NCBI GenBank assembly: GCA_047601665.1
Contig: JASGIT010000001.1
Span: 3,844,001 to 3,908,000, forward strand
Direction of reading: 5' to 3'
Length of the DNA stretch: 64,000 nucleotides
Origin: JASGIT01 sp047601665
GTDB lineage: Bacteria; Pseudomonadota; Gammaproteobacteria; Burkholderiales; Burkholderiaceae_C
Below the pieces are notes generated by a model, which did not search any database, was not told the origin of the DNA, and worked only from the letters and a program-made list of their open reading frames with translations. Position 1 is the first letter of the stretch; each line of letters opens with the position of its first letter. This document shows positions 1-8,818 of this stretch, in pieces. The translations under genes and the position numbers were made by a program.

Positions 1-1147
1 ACGGATCCTTGACGCTGCCACGTGCCTCTATGCCATGTTCCGCGCGCAACTCGTTCTCGCGTGCCACGGTTTCCTGGTGGCCGCCCTCGCCGCGGGTGGC
101 ATTGGTGTCTTTAAGCTTGCGCTCGGCCAGCCATGCATGGCCGCAGAGCTCGTGGCCCAGCACCAGCCAGGGGTCTATGTTCAGCGCCTTGCCGCTGACC
201 GTGGCCGCGCCCCAGAGCTTGTCGCTGTTGGGCGAAGGGGTCGTTATCGTATTGCCCGAGGTGTTGGGCCAGTCCGCATCATTGACCTCGATGTTGAAGC
301 CGCTGGGAGAGTTCACCATGTCGCACAGGCAGCTGCAGCCGGTATATTCCTTGGCCTTGTCTATCGGAGCCGGCGCCGGCGGGCCTGCGGTGTCGGGCGA
401 CAGCCAGGGCGGGCAGAAGCCGGCCTTCAGGGCCACGGCGCCGCTGGTGCGGTTCACGCTGACGGCGCCGTCGGAGCAGAGTGTGCGCAGGTAGCCCTCT
501 ATGGTTACGGCGTTCGACTGCTTGAGCCCCTTTCCCGTTGGGTCGGGAATGGCCTTCTTCGCGTCGGTCACCGTGACCTTGCGCTGCAGTGCTGCAGCGC
601 CGCTTTGCTGCAGTACATGGGTCAGCTCGTGGGCCAGCAGCCGCCAGCCGGCGGCGGTGCCGGGGTGGAAATACGGCGGGTCGAACACGATGCGCTCACC
701 TACGGTGAAGGCCTGGGCCTGCACCGATTGCGCTGCCGCCGGATCGACGCGTACGCGCACGCGGCCAAAATCGTGGCCGAAACGCGGCTCGAAGAACTGT
801 CGTGTGGCGGTGTCGAGCGGCTCCGCCGGGCCCTGCAGCGCCGCTTGGGCGGCCGCTGGTATGGCGTTCATGGCGCCGCCGTCGCCCGAGCGCTGTACGG
901 TCTGCGGCAGGGGCGTGATGCGCGGCCGCACACCGGTGGATGCCCCGACCACCTGCTGTGCCACGCGTTCCGCCTCCTGCTCGAATGCGTCTTCGGCATC
1001 GCCCACGCGCAGCGTGCGTGTCTGCAGGCCCAGCATCTTCTTGCGCTCGCATGCGGGGCATTGGCTCTTCAGGCCCGGGGCTGCGCTGGCGCCGCAGGCG
1101 CATTTGCGCTGCAGTACTGGCTTGGGGGCGGCGTAGGCGGCGATCAT
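1..1147 (-). CDS. eCIS-associated DUF4157 protein with second metal-binding motif (partial, runs off left edge)
   Basis: I translated this frame by hand from the ATG at 1147; 382 codons are visible and there is no stop before base 1, so the C-terminus is missing. The N-terminus has a Cys4 zinc-ribbon-like segment (CACG near residue 16, CPAC near 30). A DUF4157 (eCIS core) domain follows, with the HELTHVLQQ motif at residues 173-181. A second segment near 331-340 reads GHELCGHAWL, an HExxGH arrangement outside DUF4157. The start overlaps the ATPase stop as ATGA. DUF4157 proteins are known markers of extracellular contractile injection systems and often carry toxin domains behind the DUF4157 module. 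I infer a loaded or effector-type protein; the target of the second domain is unknown. Confidence 0.75.
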   Translation of the reverse strand, partial: MIAAYAAPKPVLQRKCACGASAAPGLKSQCPACERKKMLGLQTRTLRVGDAEDAFEQEAERVAQQVVGASTGVRPRITPLPQTVQRSGDGGAMNAIPAAAQAALQGPAEPLDTATRQFFEPRFGHDFGRVRVRVDPAAAQSVQAQAFTVGERIVFDPPYFHPGTAAGWRLLAHELTHVLQQSGAAALQRKVTVTDAKKAIPDPTGKGLKQSNAVTIEGYLRTLCSDGAVSVNRTSGAVALKAGFCPPWLSPDTAGPPAPAPIDKAKEYTGCSCLCDMVNSPSGFNIEVNDADWPNTSGNTITTPSPNSDKLWGAATVSGKALNIDPWLVLGHELCGHAWLAERKLKDTNATRGEGGHQETVARENELRAEHGIEARGSVKDP

Positions 1148-3084
1148 GACCAACTCCTCAACTCCGCCTCGGAAAACGCCCGCTCGCGCTTGGCCCCTTC
1201 CATGCGGGCCGCCTGCAGCAGTTGCTGCATGCCAATGTCCGTACCGGCCTCGGCCGCCAGGAAGGCCGCCGCCAGGGCCATGTTGCGGATGCTGCCGCCA
1301 GTGGCGTCCAGCCGAGCCAGGCGCGTGAAGTCCACGTCGGCGGCCAGGGGCGCTGCCTGCGGGAACACGGCGCGCCAGATGCCCTCGCGCTGCGCCTGGT
1401 CGGGGAAGGGAAAGTGCACCGCGAAGCGCAGCCGGCGCTGGAACGCCGGGTCCAGTGCGGCCTTGTGGTTGCTGGTCAGGATGGCCAGGCCGCAGTACGC
1501 CTCCATGCGCTGCAGCAGGTAGCTGACTTCGATGTTGGCGTAGCGGTCGTGGCTGTCCTTGACCTCGGTGCGCTTGCCGAACAGCGCGTCGGCCTCGTCG
1601 AACAGCAGCAGCGCGCCGGCCTGCTCGGCGGCGTCGAATACGCGGCGCAGGTTCTTTTCGGTCTCGCCGATGTACTTGCTGACCACGGCCGACAGGTCCA
1701 CGCGGACGAGGCTCAGGCCCAGCTCGCCGGCCATGACCTCGGCCGCCAGGGTCTTGCCCGTGCCGCTGTCGCCCCAGAACAGCGTGGCCAGGCCCAGGCC
1801 GCGCGCGCCCTGGCCGGCAAAGCCCCAGGTGTGGTGCACCGTCAGCCGGTGGCGCGCATGCGCCACGATCTGGCGCAGCAGTTGCTGCTGGGCGTCGGGC
1901 AGTACCAAGTCGGCCCAGCCGGCACGCGGCTCCATGGCCTGCGTCAGGGTCGGCAGCTCGGCATGGCGGGTGGCTTCTTCGCGTGCGATGCGGTGCAGCG
2001 CGGCTGCATCGCCGCAGGGGTTCCGTGCGTGCGCCTGCCGGGCGATCTCGGCGATGCGGCGCGCGCCCAGGCGGTACTGGCTTGCCAGCGTGTCCAGTGC
2101 CGGCGCGGCGATGGGTGAGTCCAATGCGTCGAGTGCGGCCAACCATAGCGCGCGGCGTTCGGGCGCCTCGGGCGGGTCCAGCCGCAGGCGGTGGCAGGGC
2201 AGGTCCGTCGCCGGCCATGTGCGCCCGGCCAGCATCACCAGGCCGGGCAGGCGCTGGGCCAGGCGCAGCGCCGCAGCCTGCTGTTCGGCGCCGATGCCGT
2301 CGCATTGCACCAGCAGGCCGGCGCCGAGCAGCGCTGCCTCGCGCCCCCAGAGCGCGGCGAATGCGGTTTGTTCGGCGGCATCGGCGGGCATGTCCAGGCC
2401 ATCGAGCTGGTACAGCTCCGCGCCCAGGCCCCCGGCCAGCGCGCAAGCCAGATCGCGCTGGCCGGGGGCATCGTCGCCCTCTAGCACGATGGTCTGCGGC
2501 GCCGCCTGCCATTGGGCAAGCAACTGCTGCATACCGGCACTCTGGGCGGCGGACAGTGGCGGCGCATCGTCTGGCACCGGGTGCAGCAGGGCCTGCAGCC
2601 GGTGGTCCAGGCGGTTCAGGCCTGCCAGGTAGTGCAGCACGCGCTCGTCGATCTTCAGCCGTGCGTTGACCAGGCCGGCGCCTTCATCGGGCTCCAGCAG
2701 CCGCCAGCGGCGCAGCGGTGCGTCGGGTGAGAGGGCGCTCCAATGCGCGTCGGGCAGTACGGCCAGGGCGATGCCGAAGCTGGCCCAGGGCCGCTCTGCG
2801 GTGCTGGCCTGTGCGCACAGCGCGGCCAGGCGCGCGTCCATCTCCACGCCAGCGGCGAGCAGCAGGATGCTGCGCTCGAACGGGCTCAGCTGGAACAGCG
2901 CGGCCAGGGTGTCGATGGCCGCCGGCGCGGGCATGCGCGACCCGGCCAGGGCGATCTGCGCGTCGGCGGAGGCGGTGCCCTGCCGTGCCTCTTCGCCCAG
3001 CAGCGCGCGCAGCCGGGCAAACTCGGCCACCAGCAGCTGTTGGTTGGCCGAGCTCCAGTCGGTCACGCGGTCGGGGGCATTCAT
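1144..3084 (-). CDS. eCIS AAA+ ATPase (Pvc15-like)
   Basis: This 646-residue protein has a variable N-terminal half and a C-terminal AAA+ module. The Walker A motif reads GDSGTGKT, the Walker B motif LLLFDEADALFGKR, and a sensor segment LTSNHKAALDPAFQRR follows. This layout, with a long degenerate N-terminal ATPase-like half, matches the ATPase found in nearly all extracellular contractile injection loci (Pvc15/Afp15 type), which assists assembly or payload loading. It overlaps its upstream neighbour (DUF4255 protein) and its downstream neighbour (DUF4157 protein) by ATGA, so the three are probably translated together. The family call is strong; its exact function is inferred from the family. 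Confidence 0.85.
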   Translation of the reverse strand: MNAPDRVTDWSSANQQLLVAEFARLRALLGEEARQGTASADAQIALAGSRMPAPAAIDTLAALFQLSPFERSILLLAAGVEMDARLAALCAQASTAERPWASFGIALAVLPDAHWSALSPDAPLRRWRLLEPDEGAGLVNARLKIDERVLHYLAGLNRLDHRLQALLHPVPDDAPPLSAAQSAGMQQLLAQWQAAPQTIVLEGDDAPGQRDLACALAGGLGAELYQLDGLDMPADAAEQTAFAALWGREAALLGAGLLVQCDGIGAEQQAAALRLAQRLPGLVMLAGRTWPATDLPCHRLRLDPPEAPERRALWLAALDALDSPIAAPALDTLASQYRLGARRIAEIARQAHARNPCGDAAALHRIAREEATRHAELPTLTQAMEPRAGWADLVLPDAQQQLLRQIVAHARHRLTVHHTWGFAGQGARGLGLATLFWGDSGTGKTLAAEVMAGELGLSLVRVDLSAVVSKYIGETEKNLRRVFDAAEQAGALLLFDEADALFGKRTEVKDSHDRYANIEVSYLLQRMEAYCGLAILTSNHKAALDPAFQRRLRFAVHFPFPDQAQREGIWRAVFPQAAPLAADVDFTRLARLDATGGSIRNMALAAAFLAAEAGTDIGMQQLLQAARMEGAKRERAFSEAELRSWS

Positions 3085-4418
3085 GTGATGGTCACCGTGA
3101 TGTTCAGGAACCGGGGCGCATCGCCGGGCGAAAGGTCCATATCGACGATGGGGCTTTCGATGCCGTCCACGCGCAGGCGCGCGAGGTGGTTGCCGGGCAC
3201 CGCGTCCGGGATGCGGAACTGCAGCGAGGTGGGTGTGGCGCCGGTGGCCAGCGGCGCCACCTCATTGCTGCCCAGCACCAGAGTGGCGTGCTGGCCGCTG
3301 CGCAACTCGGGCGTGAATTGCAGGGTGATGGTGGCCGAGCCGTCGCCGGCGCGCGCCACGGTCTGCGGCAGGTTGGTGATGCGCGGCGCCAGCGTCAGCG
3401 CCAGCCGGTTGCTGCTCATGCGCCTGGGCTGGTCGAGCACGTCGGGACGGGTGGTGTCCAGCGTGACGCGGTAGATGCCCACTGGCAGGGCCGCAGCCTG
3501 GCCCGCGAGCGAGAACGCTGCCGTGGCAGCGGCGGGCCGATCCGGCAGCTGCGCCGGCTCGGCAGCGATCTCCAGCGCCACCTGCCATCTGTCGCTCTCC
3601 AGCCGCACGCGGCGGTCCGCGCCGTCCAGTGCCTGACCGTGCAGCACGATGAGGTCGCCGATGCCGGCAACGATCTGGCCGGCGGGCGGGGCGGCGCGGG
3701 TCAGCAGAGGCATGTGCGCCTCCAGGCCGGGCTGCACCGAGATGCCGGTTTCGCGGCCCTGGGCGTCGCGCGGGCCGCGCGTGAGCACGGGCAGCGCGCT
3801 GCGCGCGGGCTGCTGTGCCTGGATCAGCACCACGGAGGCCGTGTAGGCGGCGCTGGGCCGCAGGTGGCTCTGGGTGGCGGTCCAGAACTTGGACAGCTCC
3901 TCGTTCGTTTGCACCACGGGCGTGATCTTGATCAGTTCCAGCTGCTCGGCCAGGCCCGAATCGGCAAGCGCGCGCAGCGCCGGCGGCAGCGCGTTGCCCA
4001 CGGTGGGCGAGGGGACGAGGGCCGTGCGGATGGCGGCGCGCGTGAGCACCGGAGTCTCGTGCAGCAACTGCATGGCGTAGCCGAGCAGGATTTCGGCATG
4101 CAGGTCGGCGCCGCTGTAGGCCGACAGCAGATAGTGCAGGTCCAGCGCGAGCGGTGGATTCGACAGGCGCGTGCGGCCGCTGCCGTCGCGCCCCGGCAGT
4201 CCCTCGTTGCGCCAGCCTGGGTTGGGCGTGACCAGATACATGAACAGGTTGAGCTGCGAGGCCTCGGCCGCATTGGCCGCCACCACGCGGTCCGGCGCCT
4301 GCACGCTCACCGTGACGCTGGAGCCCAGCACGCTGCTGATGTCGTGGTTGATCAGCCCGTCGTTGAGCAGGTCGCGCAGCACGGCGGTCACGCCGGCAAT
4401 GGCCAGGGCCGTGCTCAT
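3081..4418 (-). CDS. DUF4255 protein, Pvc16-like tail terminator/cap of eCIS
   Basis: This protein has 445 residues. The first ~180 residues form a DUF4255 (Pvc16 N-terminal) domain: it opens MSTALAIAGVTAVLRDLL, and the segment LNLFMYLVTPNPGWRNEG precedes ALDLHYLLSAYS. Pvc16-type proteins cap the distal end of the sheath/tube in contractile injection systems. The C-terminal ~250 residues look beta-rich and Ig/IPT-like, with alternating short hydrophobic strands such as ITLQFTPELRSGQHATLVLG, and may be an adhesive or decoration extension. ATGA overlaps link it to the genes on both sides. The DUF4255 call is secure from motif layout; the Ig-like description is my reading of the pattern. Confidence 0.85.
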   Translation of the reverse strand: MSTALAIAGVTAVLRDLLNDGLINHDISSVLGSSVTVSVQAPDRVVAANAAEASQLNLFMYLVTPNPGWRNEGLPGRDGSGRTRLSNPPLALDLHYLLSAYSGADLHAEILLGYAMQLLHETPVLTRAAIRTALVPSPTVGNALPPALRALADSGLAEQLELIKITPVVQTNEELSKFWTATQSHLRPSAAYTASVVLIQAQQPARSALPVLTRGPRDAQGRETGISVQPGLEAHMPLLTRAAPPAGQIVAGIGDLIVLHGQALDGADRRVRLESDRWQVALEIAAEPAQLPDRPAAATAAFSLAGQAAALPVGIYRVTLDTTRPDVLDQPRRMSSNRLALTLAPRITNLPQTVARAGDGSATITLQFTPELRSGQHATLVLGSNEVAPLATGATPTSLQFRIPDAVPGNHLARLRVDGIESPIVDMDLSPGDAPRFLNITVTIT

Positions 4419-5152
4419 GATGGGTCCTTGCGCCGCGCGAGGTAGGCGTCCAGCGACAGCGGCTGCGTGCGTTCGCGCGCTGCGCGCTTGGGGGCTTGCG
4501 GCTGCGTGATGGCGGTGACTTCGATGCGGCCGATGTGCACGTGCACTTCAGCCGGCTCTGCCGGCGCTGGCGACGGTTGCCGCAGCGGCGTGAATGCAGG
4601 GAGGGGAATACCAGGATTCGTTGTCGCAGTGCGTGCGTGGGGCGCGGCGGGCGCGTTGCGTGCCTCGCCCACCACGGGTAGCAGCGGCGCCGGATCAGCC
4701 TGCGCTGCAGGGCTTTGAGATCGAGTCAATGGCACATGCCTCATGGCTGTGGGCGTGGGGTCGAGGCCGTTGGTGAGCGCCACGTCATCCAGTCCAGGTG
4801 ATTTGGCAGAGGCGACGTCGATCCAGGTGGCGGTAACAGGTGTTTGCTCTGACCAGGGTGCGATGGGGGCTGGCGGTGCCTGCGCCGCCGCAGCCTGCTG
4901 CTGCGCATGCGCAGCCAGTGGCCATGCGCCGTGCGCAGGTTTGGTGGTGGTGGGCGCTACATGCTGCGGCGACATGGCGACACGGCCCTCACCGGCCTGC
5001 GCAGGATGTGGAACGATTACCGGTCTGAGTGGCTCGACGGCCTGCGTCTCCACGATGCCTGGCGCATTGGCGAATGGCAGGCGCGCATCGCTGCGTACCG
5101 TCCAGGCGCTGCCGGTGGCGCGTGCGGCCAGGCGCTGCAGCAGGCTGGTCAT
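4415..5152 (-). CDS. Proline/alanine-rich disordered eCIS-locus protein
   Basis: This 245-residue protein is dominated by Pro, Ala, Gln and Thr and is probably disordered through residues ~20-200. Only the C-terminus looks structured, with the pattern VHVHIGRIEVTAI and the tail LSLDAYLARRK. I recall similar short C-terminal motifs in uncharacterised small proteins of contractile-injection and phage-tail-like loci, but cannot name a family with certainty. It sits between the Zn-ribbon protein and the DUF4255 cap gene, overlapping both by ATGA, so it is part of the operon. It could be a linker, assembly chaperone or tail-length-related factor; function unassigned. Confidence 0.6.
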   Translation of the reverse strand: MTSLLQRLAARATGSAWTVRSDARLPFANAPGIVETQAVEPLRPVIVPHPAQAGEGRVAMSPQHVAPTTTKPAHGAWPLAAHAQQQAAAAQAPPAPIAPWSEQTPVTATWIDVASAKSPGLDDVALTNGLDPTPTAMRHVPLTRSQSPAAQADPAPLLPVVGEARNAPAAPHARTATTNPGIPLPAFTPLRQPSPAPAEPAEVHVHIGRIEVTAITQPQAPKRAARERTQPLSLDAYLARRKDPS

Positions 5153-5868
5153 GATGCGCCCTCCACCAGGGCCAGGTAGTGCGCGCGCCGCGCTGGCGAC
5201 AACGCCAGGATCTGCTTCTCGCTCCAGCCATAGCTGCTCGCGAGCCGGTGCACCTCCTGCAGCAATGCGCCTGCGCGCGCGGAAATTTCATCCCACAGCA
5301 GGGCGGCCGTGTCGAGCTGAACCATGTCCTCCTGGCCGCAGCCCACGCAGTTCAGGGTGAATGCCAGATCGGCCAGCGGGTCCAGCGCCTCCAGCGCCTC
5401 ATCGACCTGCGCGCGCGTGGCCGCATCCATGGCGACTGGCTGGCCCGCAAGCATGCAGCGCGCCAGCAGCGCATCGGCCGCATCTTCGGGCGCCAGGTCG
5501 GCGACTGCGGCCAGGTCGCGCAGGCTGGGTGCGCGTATGCGCAGGCCGGCGATCTCGGCGACGTGCGCCGTGCCTCCGGTGGCTTCCTCGGGCGGCGCAT
5601 CGCGCAGCAGCTCGGCCACGTCCAGCGCGAAGGCCAGCCGCTCGCCGCAGTGGCGGCAGTCGGCATGCGCGTCCATGCGCGGGCCGAAGTTGGCTGCGCG
5701 CAGGCGCAGCAGGCTTGCGCCTATGGCGCCCAGCGGCAGGTCGGCGATTGCGTCGGCAGGCCAGTCAGGGCGTGCGGCGGCCGCCAGCAGCACGGCGCGG
5801 TCCAGCGCGTGGCGCGGCGTGCCGCGCTCCCACAGCGACAGCAGCTCGGCGGCGTCCAGCACGCGCAT
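5149..5868 (-). CDS. eCIS Zn-ribbon protein, possible T4 gp26-like baseplate chaperone
   Basis: I chose the ATG at 5868 because residues upstream of it in this frame are low-complexity Ser/Arg shadow coding over the tube gene. The resulting 239-residue protein starts MRVLDAAELLSLWERG. It carries two Cys pairs, CRHCGERLAF and LNCVGCGQEDMVQLD, followed by LLWDEISARAGALLQEVHRLA and a C-terminal helix ending LALVEGAS. A Cys-pair ribbon followed by a W-E-I helix is reminiscent of the T4-family baseplate hub assembly chaperone group found in tail-like loci. It lies 16 bp after the tube gene and overlaps the next gene by ATGA. The gp26-like assignment is tentative; membership of the eCIS operon is clear. 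Confidence 0.6.
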   Translation of the reverse strand: MRVLDAAELLSLWERGTPRHALDRAVLLAAAARPDWPADAIADLPLGAIGASLLRLRAANFGPRMDAHADCRHCGERLAFALDVAELLRDAPPEEATGGTAHVAEIAGLRIRAPSLRDLAAVADLAPEDAADALLARCMLAGQPVAMDAATRAQVDEALEALDPLADLAFTLNCVGCGQEDMVQLDTAALLWDEISARAGALLQEVHRLASSYGWSEKQILALSPARRAHYLALVEGAS

Positions 5869-5884
5869 GGCATGGCCCCCATGG

Positions 5885-6409
5885 TCACGCTGGTTCGGTG
5901 AAGCTGGGCTCCGCAGGTTCGCTGACTTCGTAGTCGCGCTCCCAGCCTTCGTTTTCGAGCTTGATGTGCTGGATGGCCACCGCATTGGCGTTGGCGTCCA
6001 GGTCCGGCAGGGCCTGGTATTCGGACACCCAGCAGCGGAACACCTTGTAGGCGATCGCGAGCTGGCCGGCCTCGTTGTAGACCTCGATGATGAGGTCCTT
6101 GCGGAAGTCCTTGAGCGAGACCTCGGCACCCAGGCCCGAACCGTAGTTCCAGACCTTGTTGGCCCATTTCTCGAATTCGGTGTCGTGGGTCACGCCGCGC
6201 TCCAGCGTGATCGCCTCGTACTTGGTGCGGCCGGGCGACTTGCGCGAGGACGACGGGTCGCCCCCTTCGCGGTGTTCCACGGGCTCGGTGCTGCGCTTCA
6301 AGGCGCCGACCTTGGAGGCGCCGGCCACGTACTTGCCGTCCCACTTGACGCGGAATTTGAAGTTCTTGTACGGGTCGAAGCGGGTGGCGTTGACGCTGAA
6401 CTGTGCCAT
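5885..6409 (-). CDS. Contractile injection system inner tube protein (T4 gp19-like)
   Basis: This 174-residue protein opens MAQFSVNATRFDPYKNFKFRV and contains the tube-family core: KYVAGASKVGALKR, then YEAITLERGVTHDTEFEKW, then VFRCWVSEYQALPDLDANANAVAIQHIKLENEGW. These are hallmarks of the T4 gp19/Pvc1/Pvc5 tube family, which polymerises into the hollow tube inside the sheath. A ribosome binding site, AAGGAG, lies seven bases before the ATG. The sheath gene ends 16 bp upstream, so the two are cotranscribed in the usual sheath-tube order. Only one tube gene is visible; eCIS loci usually have two or three, so others may lie beyond the left edge. Confidence 0.93.
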   Translation of the reverse strand: MAQFSVNATRFDPYKNFKFRVKWDGKYVAGASKVGALKRSTEPVEHREGGDPSSSRKSPGRTKYEAITLERGVTHDTEFEKWANKVWNYGSGLGAEVSLKDFRKDLIIEVYNEAGQLAIAYKVFRCWVSEYQALPDLDANANAVAIQHIKLENEGWERDYEVSEPAEPSFTEPA

Positions 6410-6424
6410 TTCGGTTCTCCTTCG

Positions 6425-8317
6425 TCAGGCCTGGATCTGGCCGGCCATCTGCTGGATCTTGATAACCACGAACTCGGCGGGCTTGAGCGGCGCGAAGCCG
6501 ACGACCACGTTCAGCACGCCGAGGTTGATGTCGTTCTGCGTGGTGGTCTCGCCGTCGCACTTGACGAAGTAGGCCTCGCGCGGCGAGCGGCCCTGGAAGG
6601 CCCCTTGGCGGAACAGCCCTTGCAGGAACGCGCCGATGTTGAGCCGCACCTGCGCCCACAGGGGCTCGTCGTTGGGCTCGAACACCACCCACTGCGTGCC
6701 GCGGTACAGGCTTTCCTCCAGGAACAGCGCAAGGCGGCGGACCGGCACGTATTTGTACTCGTCGGCCTGTGCGTCCGAGCCCTTGAGCGTGCGCGCCCCC
6801 CAGGCCACGCGGCCGTAGGCGGGGAAGTTGCGCAGCGCGTTCACGCCCTTGGGGTTGATCTGCCCGTTCTCGAGATCGTTGAGCGGCGCGGCCAGGTCAA
6901 GCACGCCATTGAGCGTGGCATCCGTTCCTGCGGGCGCCTTCCATACACCGCGGCTGGCATCGGTGCGGGCGTATACGCCGGCCAGCGTGCCCGAGGGAGC
7001 CATGGCGCGCGGGCGCAGCTCGTCCAGCGGGTCCACCAGCCGCACGGCAGGAAAATACACCGCCGCATTGCGCGACTGCGTGACGCCGTTGGCCCAGGAC
7101 GCGATGTTGGAGAGGTTCTTGCCCGAGGGCGCATCCACGATGTAGAACGCGCGGCGCTGTTCGCACAGGTCCACGGCCGCAGGAATCACGACCGCGGCCT
7201 GCGTGTCCGTCATGTCGTAGGTCTCGGGAATGCTGAGGAGGTTGAACAGATCGACGTCCTGCAGCGCGTAGATGCCGGTTTTGCCGCTATGGCTGCCGAC
7301 GATTTCGTTGGCTCCTGCGCGCCCGCCGTCGGTACCCTTGGTGGGCGGCTCCATGTTGGCGGTGTCGGCAGGGCGGTGCTGGGCATTCCCCGTGAACTCG
7401 CGCCCCCCGTTGGCCCGGCCCAGGTGGATGCTGCCGGACAGCCCGCCCAGTGCGCCGCCCGTTATCACCACGCTCGACGACTCGCCGGTGGCGAGCGACG
7501 CGAGCTTGAGGCAGTCGGTGCCGGCGCTGCCGTCAGCCTGGGATTCGGAGGCCTTCAATACGGCCGCCAGTCCGGCCGTGCCTATGGCCGCATCGACGTC
7601 GGTGACCAGGCCCGCCATGTCGGTGGGCGCAGGCCCGGCCAGCGTCAGCCGGAATGGCGTGATGCCGTCGGCCACGCCGGCGATCACCAGGTCCGTGGCC
7701 GTGAGCGGGAAGGTGATGGCGGTGCTCACCGCGAAGCCCGCCTGGCTGAACGTGAGCCCGCCCTTGCGCCTGGCGGTGATGAGTGCCGACGCGTTGTTCA
7801 CCACCGACTCCACGTAGCGCGGGGACGCGGAGTTCATGTCCAGATTGCGGTGCGTCTCCAGGGGCGCGAGCGTCACGCCGTCGGCCTGCACCTGCGAGAC
7901 GACGATGTTGAACTGGCCATCGGGGTTGAGTGCGCCGGCGCGGCTGACGGTGATGCGCAGGTCGTTGCCCCACGCGCCGGGGCTTGCCGCGGTAACGTCC
8001 AGCACGGCGGCGGCAGCGTCGTCGTTCAGCGTCCACGCGGCCGATCCATAGCCCGTGGCCACGCGCACGATGATGGCCTGCGCGCCGCCGTTGGCGAAGA
8101 ACTGCCGCACGCCGTACGAGACAGGGCTGTCCCTGTCGAGCCCACCGTAGCCCCGTTCGAAGTCGCTGAAACTGGTGATGGGTACCGCCTTGTCGGGGAT
8201 GCCCTTGCGCGTGTAGCCTACGAACGCGGTGATCGACGTTGCGACCCCGGTCAGGGTACGTACACCGCTGGGCAATTCCTCTATGTAGACACCTGGATAA
8301 CTCAGCACGCTGGGCAT
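6425..8317 (-). CDS. Contractile injection system sheath protein
   Basis: This 630-residue protein has the canonical tail-sheath start YPGVYIEELPSGVRTLTGVATS and the N-terminal domain segment SFSDFERGYGGLD...YGVRQFFANGG. It also has the conserved C-terminal sheath domain ending GFAPLKPAEFVVIKIQQ. A large, less conserved middle insertion (about residues 90-330) is typical of outer sheath decorations. The protein polymerises around the tube and contracts to drive injection. The start is supported by GGAGG four bases before the ATG. It is the first gene of the visible minus-strand operon, and its upstream region faces the IS element and the divergent multi-enzyme gene. Confidence 0.95.
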   Translation of the reverse strand: MPSVLSYPGVYIEELPSGVRTLTGVATSITAFVGYTRKGIPDKAVPITSFSDFERGYGGLDRDSPVSYGVRQFFANGGAQAIIVRVATGYGSAAWTLNDDAAAAVLDVTAASPGAWGNDLRITVSRAGALNPDGQFNIVVSQVQADGVTLAPLETHRNLDMNSASPRYVESVVNNASALITARRKGGLTFSQAGFAVSTAITFPLTATDLVIAGVADGITPFRLTLAGPAPTDMAGLVTDVDAAIGTAGLAAVLKASESQADGSAGTDCLKLASLATGESSSVVITGGALGGLSGSIHLGRANGGREFTGNAQHRPADTANMEPPTKGTDGGRAGANEIVGSHSGKTGIYALQDVDLFNLLSIPETYDMTDTQAAVVIPAAVDLCEQRRAFYIVDAPSGKNLSNIASWANGVTQSRNAAVYFPAVRLVDPLDELRPRAMAPSGTLAGVYARTDASRGVWKAPAGTDATLNGVLDLAAPLNDLENGQINPKGVNALRNFPAYGRVAWGARTLKGSDAQADEYKYVPVRRLALFLEESLYRGTQWVVFEPNDEPLWAQVRLNIGAFLQGLFRQGAFQGRSPREAYFVKCDGETTTQNDINLGVLNVVVGFAPLKPAEFVVIKIQQMAGQIQA

Positions 8318-8746
8318 ATATCCTCCGGTCGATCAATAACGGTCACGAATTGCGGGGCTCGTCCTGAAAATCTCTCTGTTGCTCGCTTTTCAAGTGGCGC
8401 GGGTTTGCTCTCTGTGATCGGCGCTGCGCCGACGGCTCGCTGCTGCCAAGGTCAATCGGCAATCGGTCGCTCAGCGATGAATTCGTACAGGTGCCAATTT
8501 GGGCTGTGCTACTGCAGAGCGGGCCGTAGCGTGGGCAAATAACTCGCTAGGACCCGTGTACCAGCACCTGAAGGCTTGCCAGTAAGGCAGTGACGGAGAG
8601 AAGGCCAAACCCTACTTACTGATACCGTTTAAATTATTCTGTAGTGGGATCTTGAAGAGCTCAATACTGAATCGAGATAATTTTCGTTTGCTCACAAATG
8701 AGGTCTGCCGTAACGGATGCCGTCCTGAAGTTGAGATATTCTCCTA
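8318..8746. other. Gene-free stretch upstream of the sheath gene
   Basis: About 430 bp lie between the sheath start and the left end of the IS. It presumably holds the eCIS operon promoter, but I see no convincing -35/-10 pair. The half next to the IS is clearly more AT-rich than the surrounding genes. A short minus-strand frame that crosses into the IS has no recognisable family and is probably chance or a remnant cut by the insertion. Confidence 0.4.
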
Positions 8747-8764
8747 AGAACGTGTTCAAAGTCT
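8747..8764. repeat. IS terminal inverted repeat, left
   Basis: Reads AGAACGTGTTCAAAGTCT on the plus strand; it is the exact reverse complement of 9574-9591. The family-typical transposase stop (TGA at 8756-8758, minus strand) lies inside it. Confidence 0.85.
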
Positions 8765-8818
8765 TCTGAGCAATAAGCCCAGGAAGGCCAGATGGACGAA
8801 CTGCAAACTGGTGTTGAG

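Noticed and set aside
5324..8542. Very long plus-strand open frame opposite the sheath and tube genes
   Set aside because: It is antisense to well-recognised eCIS genes, has biased His/Arg/Gly composition and no family motifs; typical of GC-rich shadow frames.
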